In this document: positions 16,236 through 25,113 of the stretch, one piece after another
Layout: every line of letters starts with the position of its first letter
Position numbering within the stretch: position 1 is the stretch's first letter
NCBI GenBank assembly: GCA_030765525.1
Contig: JAVCCK010000020.1
Coordinates: 62,001-126,000 of the forward strand
Origin: Candidatus Lernaella stagnicola
GTDB lineage: Bacteria; Lernaellota; Lernaellaia; Lernaellales; Lernaellaceae
DNA length: 64,000 nucleotides
Direction: 5' to 3'
Notes under the pieces: model-generated
Databases searched by the model: none
What the model saw: only the letters and a program-made list of their open reading frames with translations
What the model was told of the DNA's origin: nothing
Made by a program: the position numbers and the translations under genes

Positions 16236-17792
16236 CTAGAAACGCTCCGTGAAGCTCTTGGCTTGCAGGAACAGCAGCAAGTAATCCGAGCCGCCGGCTT
16301 TGGAATCGGTGCCGCTCATGTTGAAGCCGCCGAAGGGCTGCAAGTTGACCAGGGCGCCGGTGATTTTGCGATTCACGTACAAGTTACCGACGTGAAGTTC
16401 GCGCCGGACGCGTTCGATGCGCTCGCGCGAGGTGGAGCACAAGCCGCCGGTAAGCCCGTATTCGGTGGCATTGGCCACGCGCAGCGCCTCTTCGAAATCC
16501 TTGACTTTGATCATCGCCAGCAGCGGCGCGAAGATCTCTTCCTGATCGATGCGCGAGCCGGGTTTGACGTTATCAACCAGCGTCGGTTCGCAGAAATAGC
16601 CGCCGTCGATGTTGATTTTGTTGCCGCCGATGACAATCCGCGCCTGGCGCTTGGCGATCCGCACGTACTGCTGCCATTTCTTCAGCGATGCCGGGTTGAT
16701 GACCGGACCCATGAAGTTGCGTTCGTCGGTGACGGGCCCGACGGTGATGCCGCCGATCAGCTTGACGACTTTTTTCTTGAATTTTTCGTAGACCTGCTGC
16801 ACGACGATCACGCGGCTGCAGGCGGAGCATTTTTGGCCTTGGAAGCCAAAGGCGCTGGCCACCGCGCTGACCGCGGCGTGATCCAAGTCGGCGGTTTCGT
16901 CGACGATCAAGGTATTTTTGCCGCCCATTTCGGCGATTAGGCGCTTGATCCATTTCTGGCCGGGCGCCATTTTGGCTGCTTTTTCGCTGATCCCCAGGCC
17001 GACTGCCCGCGAGCCGGTGAAACAGATCATCCGCACTTTCGGGTTCGTAACCAGCTCCTCGCCGCAGGTCGGTCCGGGGCCGGGGACAAAATTGAGCACG
17101 CCGCGGGGAATGCCGGCGGCAAAGAGGAGTTGCGCGACCTTGTAGCCGATCAACGGCGCGTCGGAGGCGGGTTTCAGGCACACCGTGTTGCCGGCCACGA
17201 GGGCGGCGGTGGTCATGCCCGCCAGGATCGCGTTCGGGAAATTCCAGGGCGGAATGACGCTGATGACGCCCAGTGGGATGTAGAAGGTTTCGTTGCGTTC
17301 GTTGGGGTAATGTCCGACCGGTTGTCCCTTGTCGTAGCGAACAGCCTCGCGGGCGTAAAACTCGAAGAAGTCGATCGCCTCGGCGGTGTCGGCGTCGGCC
17401 TCGACCCAATTTTTCCCGACTTCCAGCACCATCGTGGCGTTGATCTCATACCGGTGTAGGCGCATCAGCTCGGCGGCGCGAATGAGGATTTCCGCTCGAC
17501 GCTGCGCCGGTTCGGCGGCCCAATCGGCGAAGGCCTTCTCGGCGGCGTTGATCGCCTGCTGAGCTTCTTTTTTGCCCGCCTTGTAGAACGTACCCAACAC
17601 TTGTTTGGGTTTGGCGGGATTGACCGTGGTGAACGTTTCCTTCGTTTTAACTTTTCGCCCGCCGATGATGAGCGGTATGATTTTTTGCTGCTCGGCCTCC
17701 GCAGCCACGCGAAGCAGTGCCGCTTCCATCTCGTTTTTGTTGGCGGAATCGGAGAAGTCGATCAGGGATTCGTTCTTGAACGGTCCAAACAT
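16236..17792 (-). CDS. rocA: 1-pyrroline-5-carboxylate dehydrogenase
   Basis: Oxidises P5C/glutamate semialdehyde to glutamate with NAD+. It has 518 residues, the length of the RocA class. Aldehyde dehydrogenase landmarks in order: PPWNFPNAI near residue 180, FTGSRAVGLGI, the general-base Glu in LIAEMGGKN, the nucleophile Cys in GFQGQKCSACSR, and the RocA-typical end NRKITGALV, QPFGGFNMSGTDSKAGG, DYLLLFLQAK. AAAGGAGAT lies 6 bases before the ATG. It is the first gene of a four-gene leftward operon with the flavin/iron-sulfur dehydrogenase, fitting proline-to-glutamate catabolism. It would also accept P5C from the ornithine aminotransferase at the window start. Confidence 0.95.
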   Translation of the reverse strand: MFGPFKNESLIDFSDSANKNEMEAALLRVAAEAEQQKIIPLIIGGRKVKTKETFTTVNPAKPKQVLGTFYKAGKKEAQQAINAAEKAFADWAAEPAQRRAEILIRAAELMRLHRYEINATMVLEVGKNWVEADADTAEAIDFFEFYAREAVRYDKGQPVGHYPNERNETFYIPLGVISVIPPWNFPNAILAGMTTAALVAGNTVCLKPASDAPLIGYKVAQLLFAAGIPRGVLNFVPGPGPTCGEELVTNPKVRMICFTGSRAVGLGISEKAAKMAPGQKWIKRLIAEMGGKNTLIVDETADLDHAAVSAVASAFGFQGQKCSACSRVIVVQQVYEKFKKKVVKLIGGITVGPVTDERNFMGPVINPASLKKWQQYVRIAKRQARIVIGGNKINIDGGYFCEPTLVDNVKPGSRIDQEEIFAPLLAMIKVKDFEEALRVANATEYGLTGGLCSTSRERIERVRRELHVGNLYVNRKITGALVNLQPFGGFNMSGTDSKAGGSDYLLLFLQAKSFTERF

Positions 17793-17820
17793 GTTGTGAT
17801 CTCCTTTCGGTTCTTAAATC

Positions 17821-17848
17821 AAAAACGGCAAGCTATTTGCTTGCCGTT
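17821..17848 (-). terminator. Hairpin plus T-tract on the minus strand, between the CDF gene and rocA
   Basis: AACGGCAAGC (17824-17833), loop TATTT, GCTTGCCGTT (17839-17848): a perfect 10-base stem. Read leftward it is followed by TTTTT. It terminates the CDF transcript or, because only about 30 bases separate it from rocA, acts as an attenuator in the rocA leader. Confidence 0.7.
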
Positions 17849-18039
17849 AGTTGTTTCTCCTTGGCACCGCGGCGGGCGTGGGAGGGAGTCAAAATGGCAC
17901 GGTCGAATAGGCATGGTGAACCTTCGAAAACGCCAATTAATCGGGTTAGGACCACGCGCATCCTAACGCTGAGTCGGGGCCGGCGCAACCCATTTCCCGG
18001 CGTCCGTTGCGGCGCGTATCGACGTCGAAAAGTCGCGTT

Positions 18040-18945
18040 TTACTCGCCTTCAACTTCCAGGTAGCAGTGGGCGACGATCGGTAAGCGAGCCCGCACGGCG
18101 GCCTCGGCGTCGTCGAGGAGTTGCTCAATTTGGTCCGTCTCGAGACCATCGGCAAGATGCAGTTGCGCTGCCACCAGCACGCGCCGCGGTCCAAGGTGCA
18201 TCGTCTTCAGATCCATTACTTCGACGACGTTTTCCGTCTGGCGCAACGCGGCCAGAATTGCCTCGCGATCTTCAACCAGCACCGATTCGCCCACGAGCAG
18301 GCTTTTCGTTTCGATGGATAGCACCGCGGCCACACAGGCCAAGAGTAGGCCGATGGCAATACTGGCCGCGCCGTCGAGTTGGGGAATGCCGAGGAAATGC
18401 GAGCCGAGCAAGCCCAACAGGGCAAGAACCAAGCCCAGCAGCGCCGCAGAATCTTCCAGGAATACGGTGATGGTCACCGGTTCCTTCGAGGCCCGCACGT
18501 ACTGCCAAAAGCTACGGCCCCGCAAGTCACGGCTAATGGCGTTGGCGGCAAGAAGGAACGACGCGCCTTCAAAAACGATGCCCGCGAGGCACACTCCCAC
18601 GCCCCAGCCGATCGACTCCAACTCGTGAGGGTGAATAACTTTCTCGACACCTTGCCAGACGCTGACCACCGAGCCGACGACAAACATCGTGATCGCCACG
18701 ACAAATGCCCAGAAGTAGTTTTCTTTGCCGTAACCGAAAGGGTGGGCGGCATCGGCGGGTTTCTGGGCACGTTTGAGCCCGACGAGCAGCAAGACCTGGT
18801 TGCCTGTATCGGCCAGGCTGTGCAGGGCCTCGGCGAACATGGCGGTCGAACGCGTCACCGCGGCGGCGAAAAATTTGCTGATCATGATCGCAAAATTGGC
18901 GGCCAACGCGGCGTATATTATTTTCTTATTACCGCCCGGCTTCAC
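18040..18945 (-). CDS. Cation diffusion facilitator (CDF) metal efflux transporter
   Basis: A membrane exporter of divalent metals (Zn, Co, Fe or Mn) driven by protons. It has 301 residues with about six hydrophobic segments: N-terminal NFAIMISKFFAAAV, the HxxxD metal site in EALHSLADTGNQ (His42, Asp46), the HPFGYGKENYFWAF loop, and EDSAALLG supplying the second acidic site. A cytoplasmic C-terminal domain ends in HCYLEVEGE. The HPFGYGKE and GxxFEGAS features resemble the SLC30A9-like branch. The GTG start shares one base with the stop of the upstream NTPase gene, so translation is probably coupled. I see no metal-responsive operator. Confidence 0.9.
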   Translation of the reverse strand: MKPGGNKKIIYAALAANFAIMISKFFAAAVTRSTAMFAEALHSLADTGNQVLLLVGLKRAQKPADAAHPFGYGKENYFWAFVVAITMFVVGSVVSVWQGVEKVIHPHELESIGWGVGVCLAGIVFEGASFLLAANAISRDLRGRSFWQYVRASKEPVTITVFLEDSAALLGLVLALLGLLGSHFLGIPQLDGAASIAIGLLLACVAAVLSIETKSLLVGESVLVEDREAILAALRQTENVVEVMDLKTMHLGPRRVLVAAQLHLADGLETDQIEQLLDDAEAAVRARLPIVAHCYLEVEGE

Positions 18946-19481
18946 TATTTGTTCTCGTTTTGAAGCGCGTCGAGGAAGCGCGGCGCGAGTCGTTCAAGCA
19001 GTTCGTCGCGGTATTCGGGCACGACGGGAATGACTTCAAAATCGTGGCCGAGGCGCAATTGCACGAGAGCGGCGTCGATCAGTTCCTCGCGAATCACCAG
19101 CAGCGAATGCCGGGCGCGGCTGATCGTATGCAGAACAGGGAAGAAGCCCTGCCGGCGCATTTCCAACGGCCCGATTTCGTCCACGGCCAGCAGATCGTGT
19201 TTCATCGCGTTGCCGATGGCGCGGATCCCGGCGAAAATTCCCTCGTAGCTGAAAACGAAATTACCTTGCTTGGGTCCCGGCCCCTGGCGTGCGGTACTGG
19301 CTAGCAACGTGGACTCGCCGCCATCGAGATTGTGGACCATCAACGTGCGCTCCTCGGCGTGCATGATCGTTTCGGTCCAGACACCGCCGACCGAATGTCC
19401 TTCTTTCTTGACCGCCTCGGTGATGCGGCGGCACATCGTGCTTTTGCCGACCTGGCGTTTTCCGGTCAGAATGACGTGCAT
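18945..19481 (-). CDS. THEP1-like nucleoside-triphosphatase
   Basis: 178-residue P-loop NTPase. Walker A is LTGKRQVGKST at residues 5-15 and the Walker B-like VDEIGPLEM is near residue 101-109. These match the THEP1/NTPase_1 family, which hydrolyses ATP, GTP and other NTPs in vitro and whose physiological role is unclear. In several genomes relatives sit next to molybdopterin-related genes, but here the partner is the CDF transporter, which it overlaps by one base. A metal-linked role is possible only as inference. It has no signal peptide and no membrane segment. Confidence 0.82.
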   Translation of the reverse strand: MHVILTGKRQVGKSTMCRRITEAVKKEGHSVGGVWTETIMHAEERTLMVHNLDGGESTLLASTARQGPGPKQGNFVFSYEGIFAGIRAIGNAMKHDLLAVDEIGPLEMRRQGFFPVLHTISRARHSLLVIREELIDAALVQLRLGHDFEVIPVVPEYRDELLERLAPRFLDALQNENK

Positions 19482-19577
19482 GCTTGGCTCCTGCGGTATC
19501 GCTGAACGATAACCGATTTGCCCCCCGCTTCAAAGACCGGCCTTTGCATCAACGCCGCTTTGTGGCACAAGAACGGG

Positions 19578-20555
19578 GTGGAAACTCACAAAAAATACGG
19601 TGTCGAAAAACGCGGGCAGGTCGTAGCGCCCGGTCGACTCTCGCGCCGCCTTCGTCCGCTCGTGGTCGCGCTGCGCCGCCGCATTCCGGACCGGTGGATG
19701 CGCGACTACGTATATGGCCCGCTTTCGTCGCAGGCCCGCCGCCGCTACGAACAGAATTGGCGCTTCCTGTTGCCGGCGACCGTGAGCATCGAAACCCGCA
19801 CGATTTGCAACGGGCGATGCAGCTTCTGCGCCGCGAGCGTGGATAACCGCACCCGCGCCGACGCCGCGATGTCCGTCGAGGTGTTTGAAAAAATCATCGA
19901 CGATCTCACGCGCGTCAACTATGCCGGGCGCGTGGCGTTTTTCGTCAACAACGAACCGCTACTCGATAAGGGGCTTGAACAGAAGGTCGCCCACGCCCGC
20001 CGCTTGCTGCCGCGCGCGTTTTTGCAGGTTTCCACCAACGGCCTGGTGCTGACTCCCGACCGCGCCCACGCGTTGTTTGAAGCCGGCCTGGATGACTTAA
20101 CCGTCAACGATTACACCGAACAGCAATCGGTGCGGGACAACATTGAAGCCACGTTCGCGGCGCTGACGCCCGAGGAGCGTCGCAAGTTCATCGTGTACGT
20201 GCGCGAGCAGGAAGCGGAGCTTTTCAACCGCGCCGGCTCGGCGCCCAACAAGGAAGCCGCGCCCCAACCGATGCGGGCTTTTTGCCAGATGCCCTTCACG
20301 CAGATCAACATCGTGCACGACGGCACGGTGTCGTTGTGCTGCCAAGATCTGAATGTGCAGGAGCCGGTCGGTAATGCCTTTGAAGACGGCGTGTGGAGCG
20401 TTTGGTTCTCTGAGCGCTACCACGAGATTCGCCGGAAGCTGCTGGCCAAAGACCGGCACGCCACCGATCTTTGCACGGTGTGCGATTACCGCGGCTTCAA
20501 AACCCTCACCGGTCCGCTGCGTCCGCTCAATCGCCTTTTCAATGTATTGAAGTAG
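19578..20555 (+). CDS. Radical SAM/SPASM-type protein
   Basis: About 325 residues from the GTG at 19578 (an in-frame TTG at 19518 would add 20; neither has a strong ribosome site). The [4Fe-4S]-SAM motif is C-N-G-R-C-S-F-C at residues 77-84 (C-x3-C-x2-C), in the context TRTICNGRC. A SPASM-like C-terminal part has CQMPFTQINIVHDG, LCCQD and CTVCDYRG, ready for an auxiliary cluster. Members modify peptides, sugars or nucleosides; the substrate here is not evident. It is the same class as the first domain of the giant protein at 33365-40231. It converges with the next gene, with six bases between stops. Confidence 0.85.
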   Translation: METHKKYGVEKRGQVVAPGRLSRRLRPLVVALRRRIPDRWMRDYVYGPLSSQARRRYEQNWRFLLPATVSIETRTICNGRCSFCAASVDNRTRADAAMSVEVFEKIIDDLTRVNYAGRVAFFVNNEPLLDKGLEQKVAHARRLLPRAFLQVSTNGLVLTPDRAHALFEAGLDDLTVNDYTEQQSVRDNIEATFAALTPEERRKFIVYVREQEAELFNRAGSAPNKEAAPQPMRAFCQMPFTQINIVHDGTVSLCCQDLNVQEPVGNAFEDGVWSVWFSERYHEIRRKLLAKDRHATDLCTVCDYRGFKTLTGPLRPLNRLFNVLK

Positions 20556-20561
20556 AGCCCG

Positions 20562-22088
20562 TCAAAGCGACGCGGGCGAGCGCACGTTCAGCCAACGCCG
20601 CACCATGTTCCAGGTCAGTTCCCGGCTCTTGATCATCAGCACGGCGCGCCAGCCGAGTTTGGCGAAACCCAACAGATCCGACAGCCAAATGAGCGGCCGC
20701 GGATTCCGGCGCAGCCGTTCGCTATTCGACCAGCGGCGGATCCACGCCTTGGGTACGATACGCTTGCTGGTTAGGTGGTACAGCGCAATCCAAAATTGCT
20801 CTTCGACGGGTCGGTCGGCGCCCAGATCGACGCGGAATTGCCGCAGCACTTTATTGTCGGCGCCTTCCACGTCGTTTTCGGTGATGATGCCCTCGGCGAC
20901 CAGTTCCTCGGTTAGCCGCGCCCCGGGCCAGTAGGACATGGAGAACGTGTACAAATCGAAAGGGCGGGGAATCGCCAGCAGCAGATCGAGCAGCGCGCGG
21001 CGATCGTCGCGGACCGTCTTGGGCGTATCGAGGATAATCTGGTAGCCGCCGGTTACGCCGTGACGATGAAGAATCTGCGCCACCTCGCGCACCGTTTCGT
21101 CTTTTTGATGGCGGTTGAAAAGCTTGCGATTCAATCCTTCGGCGGCTTGAATTCCCAGCAGTACGTTATCCAAACCGGCGTCGACCAGGACGCGGATGTC
21201 GTCGTCCTTGATCACGCGCGGGTCGGAGAGGATGTCGAAAGGAAAGTCGAATTCAGCCTTGTAACGCCGGGCGAACTCGCGAATCCACTCTGGGTCGACG
21301 GGAAACAGTTCGTCGTCGAAACGAATACGGCGCATGTTGTGAAACACGCGCACGGCATAGCGCAACTCGGCGAGGATGTTGTCGACCGAGCGAACGCGAA
21401 AGAACTTCCCCTTGCCCCGGTATACGCGCCGCAACACGTTGACGTCGCAATACGAGCAATTGAAGATGCAACCACGCGTGCTGAGTGTCAGGTAGATCGA
21501 CTCGCCCACCAGCGGGTCGCCGCGCGACACACGCCGACCTTCGATCCAATACTTGAAGTCGTGGCTGTGGTAGTCGCGGAAGGGGAAACGGTCGAGGTTT
21601 TGTTCCAGCGGGCGCACGTCGTTACGGATGATACGGTCGCCGCGCCGCGTCCAGATGTTGGCAATGTTCTCCGGCGAACGGCCGTCGGCCAACGCCTGCG
21701 CCAACTCCACGATCGCGTCTTCGGACTCGCCGATGGAAAGGTAGTCCGCAAAACCGACCACCTGCTCCGGAGCAAACGAAACGTGCGGCCCACCCCATAT
21801 AACCGGTACGCCGAAGCGTTCCTTGACCAGGTTCGTCAGGTCTCTGGCTACAGCCAGGTAGGCCCCGGCGCGCACCGAGAAACCGACGAGGTCGACGTGC
21901 AGGGTGGTCAACAATTCGATGAAGTTATCGATCTCGCGGGGCGTCGGCTCGTCGAAGTGATGGTGCCGGTAATCTTTGAAATAGATTTCGTAGACCGTGA
22001 AACCAGCGTTACGCAACATCGCGGCAAGAAACCGCACGCCGTTGTTTTCGATCACGTATAAAGATACGAGGGCGATTCTAATTGACAT
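20562..22088 (-). CDS. B12-binding-type radical SAM protein
   Basis: 508 residues. The first 140 or so form a Rossmann-like cobalamin-binding-type domain (VDLVGFSVRAG, VPVIWGGPHVSF, YLSIGESE) without the DxHxxG His, as is usual in this class. The radical SAM cluster C-x3-C-x2-C is at residues 207, 211 and 214 (STRGCIFNCSYC). A helical C-terminal extension carries LTSKRIVPKAWIRRW. Relatives include methyltransferases and ring-forming enzymes such as HpnP, BchE and many natural-product methylases. The substrate is unknown. It is divergent from hemW across 57 bases. Confidence 0.88.
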   Translation of the reverse strand: MSIRIALVSLYVIENNGVRFLAAMLRNAGFTVYEIYFKDYRHHHFDEPTPREIDNFIELLTTLHVDLVGFSVRAGAYLAVARDLTNLVKERFGVPVIWGGPHVSFAPEQVVGFADYLSIGESEDAIVELAQALADGRSPENIANIWTRRGDRIIRNDVRPLEQNLDRFPFRDYHSHDFKYWIEGRRVSRGDPLVGESIYLTLSTRGCIFNCSYCDVNVLRRVYRGKGKFFRVRSVDNILAELRYAVRVFHNMRRIRFDDELFPVDPEWIREFARRYKAEFDFPFDILSDPRVIKDDDIRVLVDAGLDNVLLGIQAAEGLNRKLFNRHQKDETVREVAQILHRHGVTGGYQIILDTPKTVRDDRRALLDLLLAIPRPFDLYTFSMSYWPGARLTEELVAEGIITENDVEGADNKVLRQFRVDLGADRPVEEQFWIALYHLTSKRIVPKAWIRRWSNSERLRRNPRPLIWLSDLLGFAKLGWRAVLMIKSRELTWNMVRRWLNVRSPASL

Positions 22089-22145
22089 CTACTCGGCCGC
22101 TGTTACGTTGCCCAACATGATGGCGAGCTTAGCACAGAAGTGAGC

Positions 22146-23300
22146 ATGGAAAAAAACAACACCGGCATCTACTTGCACATTCCTTTTTGCACTACCAAAT
22201 GCGGGTATTGCAGCTTCAACTCCGTTCCACTGCCCGGTGAGGCCACCCTCGGCCGATACCTGCGCGCCCTGGCGGCGGAGATCGACTCGCGCGCCCGTGA
22301 ATTGGCCCACTTCGGACCCGAGACGATTTACTTCGGCGGCGGCACGCCGTCGCTGGTCGCGCCGGCCGATATCGAAGGCATGATTCGTCGCGTTACTTCG
22401 CTTTGCGCGGCGGGCAGGGTGCGTGAAGTAACGCTGGAAGCGAATCCCGTTTCACTCGACGAACACAACCTGGCGGCGTTTCGGGCGGCCGGGGTGGATC
22501 GCCTGAGCATCGGCGTGCAGACTTTCCGCCCGCGCGTGCTGGAATTTCTCGAATGCAGCGTTCGAGAGGGGCACGCCGTGCGCGCCTATCAGACGGCCCG
22601 TGAGCTTGGCTTTGAGAACATCGGGCTGGATTTGATCGTCGGCTTGCCCGAACCCTACGACACCGTTTATCGCGACGACCTCGAAACGCTTTTGCAGCTT
22701 CGTCCGGAGCATGTGTCGGCCTATTTGCTGTCGCTGGAAAGCGACGCCGCGATGTACCGCCGCCTCGCGGCAGGTGAGTTCGCGTTGCCCGACGGCGATC
22801 GCCAGGCGGAAGTGTTTTTGGACGTGAGCGAAGCGCTCGCCGCCGCCGGTTACGAACACTATGAGGTGTCGAACTTCGCACGGCCCGGTTTTGCAGCGCG
22901 GCACAACAGCCGATATTGGACCGGCGAGCCTTATCACGGTTTCGGAGCGGGCGCGCACTCGCTCGTCCAGCGCGACGGCCGCTGGATTCGCTACGCCAAC
23001 CTGGGCCTTCCGGCCGACTACATGGAAGCCGTCGAAGATGGCAAGTCGCCGCTGGCGTTTCAAGAAACCTTGACCGCCGGGATGATGGTTCGAGAGCGGA
23101 TGATGCTGCAATTGCGGACCGCGGCGGGTTTGGCCCCCGCCGACTTTCCGGACATCGCCTCGGACATCATGGCGAACCTGTCATCGTACGTGAGCGATGG
23201 TTTGTTTAGTTGGGATGGCGAGCGTTTTCGCCCCACGCCGGCGGGCATGCTGCTGGCTGACGGCATTGCGAAACAACTTTGGGATCTCGTGGCAGATTAG
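22146..23300 (+). CDS. hemW: Radical SAM heme chaperone HemW
   Basis: Formerly annotated as oxygen-independent coproporphyrinogen oxidase-like. HemW binds heme and delivers it to respiratory enzymes rather than oxidising coproporphyrinogen. It has 384 residues. Cluster motif HIPFCTTKCGYCSF gives Cys15, 19 and 22. The family signatures YFGGGTPSL, GVQTF, DLIVGLP, and HNSRYW followed by GFGAGAHS are all present; the HNxxYW motif is typical of HemW. I used ATG 22146; a GTG six bases upstream is also possible and neither has a clear ribosome site. Its stop overlaps the end of the convergent lepA gene by 4 bases. Confidence 0.92.
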   Translation: MEKNNTGIYLHIPFCTTKCGYCSFNSVPLPGEATLGRYLRALAAEIDSRARELAHFGPETIYFGGGTPSLVAPADIEGMIRRVTSLCAAGRVREVTLEANPVSLDEHNLAAFRAAGVDRLSIGVQTFRPRVLEFLECSVREGHAVRAYQTARELGFENIGLDLIVGLPEPYDTVYRDDLETLLQLRPEHVSAYLLSLESDAAMYRRLAAGEFALPDGDRQAEVFLDVSEALAAAGYEHYEVSNFARPGFAARHNSRYWTGEPYHGFGAGAHSLVQRDGRWIRYANLGLPADYMEAVEDGKSPLAFQETLTAGMMVRERMMLQLRTAAGLAPADFPDIASDIMANLSSYVSDGLFSWDGERFRPTPAGMLLADGIAKQLWDLVAD

Positions 23301-25093
23301 TCGTCGCCCGCCTTGAGCACGGACAAAAAGGCTCGTTGCGGAATGATGACGTTGCCGACTTGCATCATGCGCTTCTTGCCCTTCTTTTGCTTTTCGAGCA
23401 GCTTGCGCTTGCGGGAGACGTCGCCGCCGTAACACTTGGCGGTCACGTCCTTGCGCAGGGCGCCGATCGTTTCGCGCGAGATGATTTGCCCGCCGATACG
23501 TCCCTGGATGGGGATCTTGAATTGCTGGCGGGGAATTTCGTCGGTCAGGCGTTTGCAGATCTGCCGGGCCCGCTCGACGGCGCGTTCTTCGTGAATAAGC
23601 ACCGAGAGCGCGTCGACCGATTCTTTATTGACGAGAATTTCCAGCTTCACCACGCGGGTTTCGCGGTGCTCGATGAATTCGTAGTCGAAGGAAGCGTACC
23701 CGCGCGAGACGGATTTCAGCTTGTCGTAGAAGTCGTAGACGATTTCCGCTAACGGTAGTTCGAAAGTCAGCTCGACGCGCTTCTTGTCGAGGTAATCCAT
23801 TTTTTTCTGAATGCCGCGACGGCCGATGCACAGCGAGATGACAACGCCGAGGTATTCATCCGGCAAGATGAAATGAGCGCGAACGAAGGGCTCCTTAACG
23901 ATTTCGACCTGCATCGGGTCGGGGAAGTACACCGGGTTGTCGACGATGATTTCCTCGCCGGTCCTTAACGTCACGAGGTATTGCACCGAGGGCGCGGTGA
24001 GAATGACCGACTGGTCGAACTCGCGCTCGAGGCGTTCCTGGACAATCTCCAGGTGTAGCAGGCCGAGGAAGCCGCAACGGAAACCTTGCCCGAGGATGAT
24101 CGACGTATCTTTCTGATACGTCAGGGAGGCGTCGTTGAGCTTCAGGCGTTCCATGGCGTCGGCCAGGTCGCGGTAGTCATCGGTGCTGACCGGGTAGATG
24201 GACGAGAACACGACCGGCTGAACTTCCTTGAAGCCCGGCAGGGGTTCCGGGCACGGGTTTTTCTTCGTCGTGATCGTGTCGCCGATGGCGATTTCGCTGA
24301 CGCTTTTCACGCCGCTGATGATGTAACCGACTTCCCCGGCGACGAGTTGCTTTTCGGGCTGCAACTTCAGTTGCATGAAGCCGACTTCTTCCACTTCATG
24401 CACCGCGCCGCCGTGGTGGAAGCGGATTTCGTCGCCCTTCGCCAAGCGGCCGTTGTACACCCGCACGAATACGAGCACGCCGCGATAAGGGTTGTACGCC
24501 GCGTCGAAAATCAAGGCTTGCAGGGGCGCGGTCTCGTCGCCCTGTGGGGGCGGAATGCGATGGGCGATCGCTTCGAGCACCTCGTCGACGCCCTGGCCGG
24601 TCTTGGCCGAACAAAGCAGCGCTTCGTCGGGATCGAGGCCGAGTTCGCGATCGATTTCTTCCTGCACCGCTTCGATGTCGGCCTGGGGGAGGTCGATTTT
24701 GTTGATGACCGGAATGATCTCCAGGTCATGTTCGAGGGCCAGGTACATGTTGGCCAGGGTTTGCGCCTCGACGCCTTGGCTGGCGTCGATGAGCAGCAGC
24801 GCGCCCTCGCAGGCGGCCAAGGCGCGGGATACTTCGTAGGAAAAATCGACGTGGCCGGGAGTGTCGATGAGGTTGAGGTGCATCTCCTGGCCGTCCTTGG
24901 TGACGTAGGGCAGGGTGACGGCCTGGCTCTTGATGGTGATGCCGCGTTCGCGCTCGATATCCATCGAGTCGAGCATTTGTTCGCGGCGTTCCCGCTCAGC
25001 GATCTGCAGGGTGCGTTCGAGCAAGCGATCGGCCAAGGTCGATTTGCCATGGTCGATGTGAGCGATGATGCAAAAATTGCGAATGTGTTGCAC
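23297..25093 (-). CDS. lepA: Elongation factor 4 (LepA)
   Basis: A ribosome-associated GTPase that acts during stalled translocation and initiation. It has 598 residues, the standard length. G1 is AHIDHGKST at residues 11-19; G2/G3 are ERERGITIKSQA and IDTPGHVDF; G4 is NKIDLPQAD. The LepA-specific C-terminal domain is visible in GFRCGFLGLLHLEI, GYASFDYEF and the terminal basic stretch CYGGDVSRKRKLLEKQKKGKKRM. No operon partner is certain; the START-like gene lies 20 bases upstream on the same strand. Confidence 0.98.
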   Translation of the reverse strand: MQHIRNFCIIAHIDHGKSTLADRLLERTLQIAERERREQMLDSMDIERERGITIKSQAVTLPYVTKDGQEMHLNLIDTPGHVDFSYEVSRALAACEGALLLIDASQGVEAQTLANMYLALEHDLEIIPVINKIDLPQADIEAVQEEIDRELGLDPDEALLCSAKTGQGVDEVLEAIAHRIPPPQGDETAPLQALIFDAAYNPYRGVLVFVRVYNGRLAKGDEIRFHHGGAVHEVEEVGFMQLKLQPEKQLVAGEVGYIISGVKSVSEIAIGDTITTKKNPCPEPLPGFKEVQPVVFSSIYPVSTDDYRDLADAMERLKLNDASLTYQKDTSIILGQGFRCGFLGLLHLEIVQERLEREFDQSVILTAPSVQYLVTLRTGEEIIVDNPVYFPDPMQVEIVKEPFVRAHFILPDEYLGVVISLCIGRRGIQKKMDYLDKKRVELTFELPLAEIVYDFYDKLKSVSRGYASFDYEFIEHRETRVVKLEILVNKESVDALSVLIHEERAVERARQICKRLTDEIPRQQFKIPIQGRIGGQIISRETIGALRKDVTAKCYGGDVSRKRKLLEKQKKGKKRMMQVGNVIIPQRAFLSVLKAGDD

Positions 25094-25113
25094 AGACCGT
25101 CCTTATCGGGCTA

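Noticed and set aside
17945-17967. GTTAGGA ... TCCTAAC inverted repeat as a tRNA or terminator
   Set aside because: Only a 7-base stem with a 9-base loop, no T-tract and no tRNA-like arms around it.
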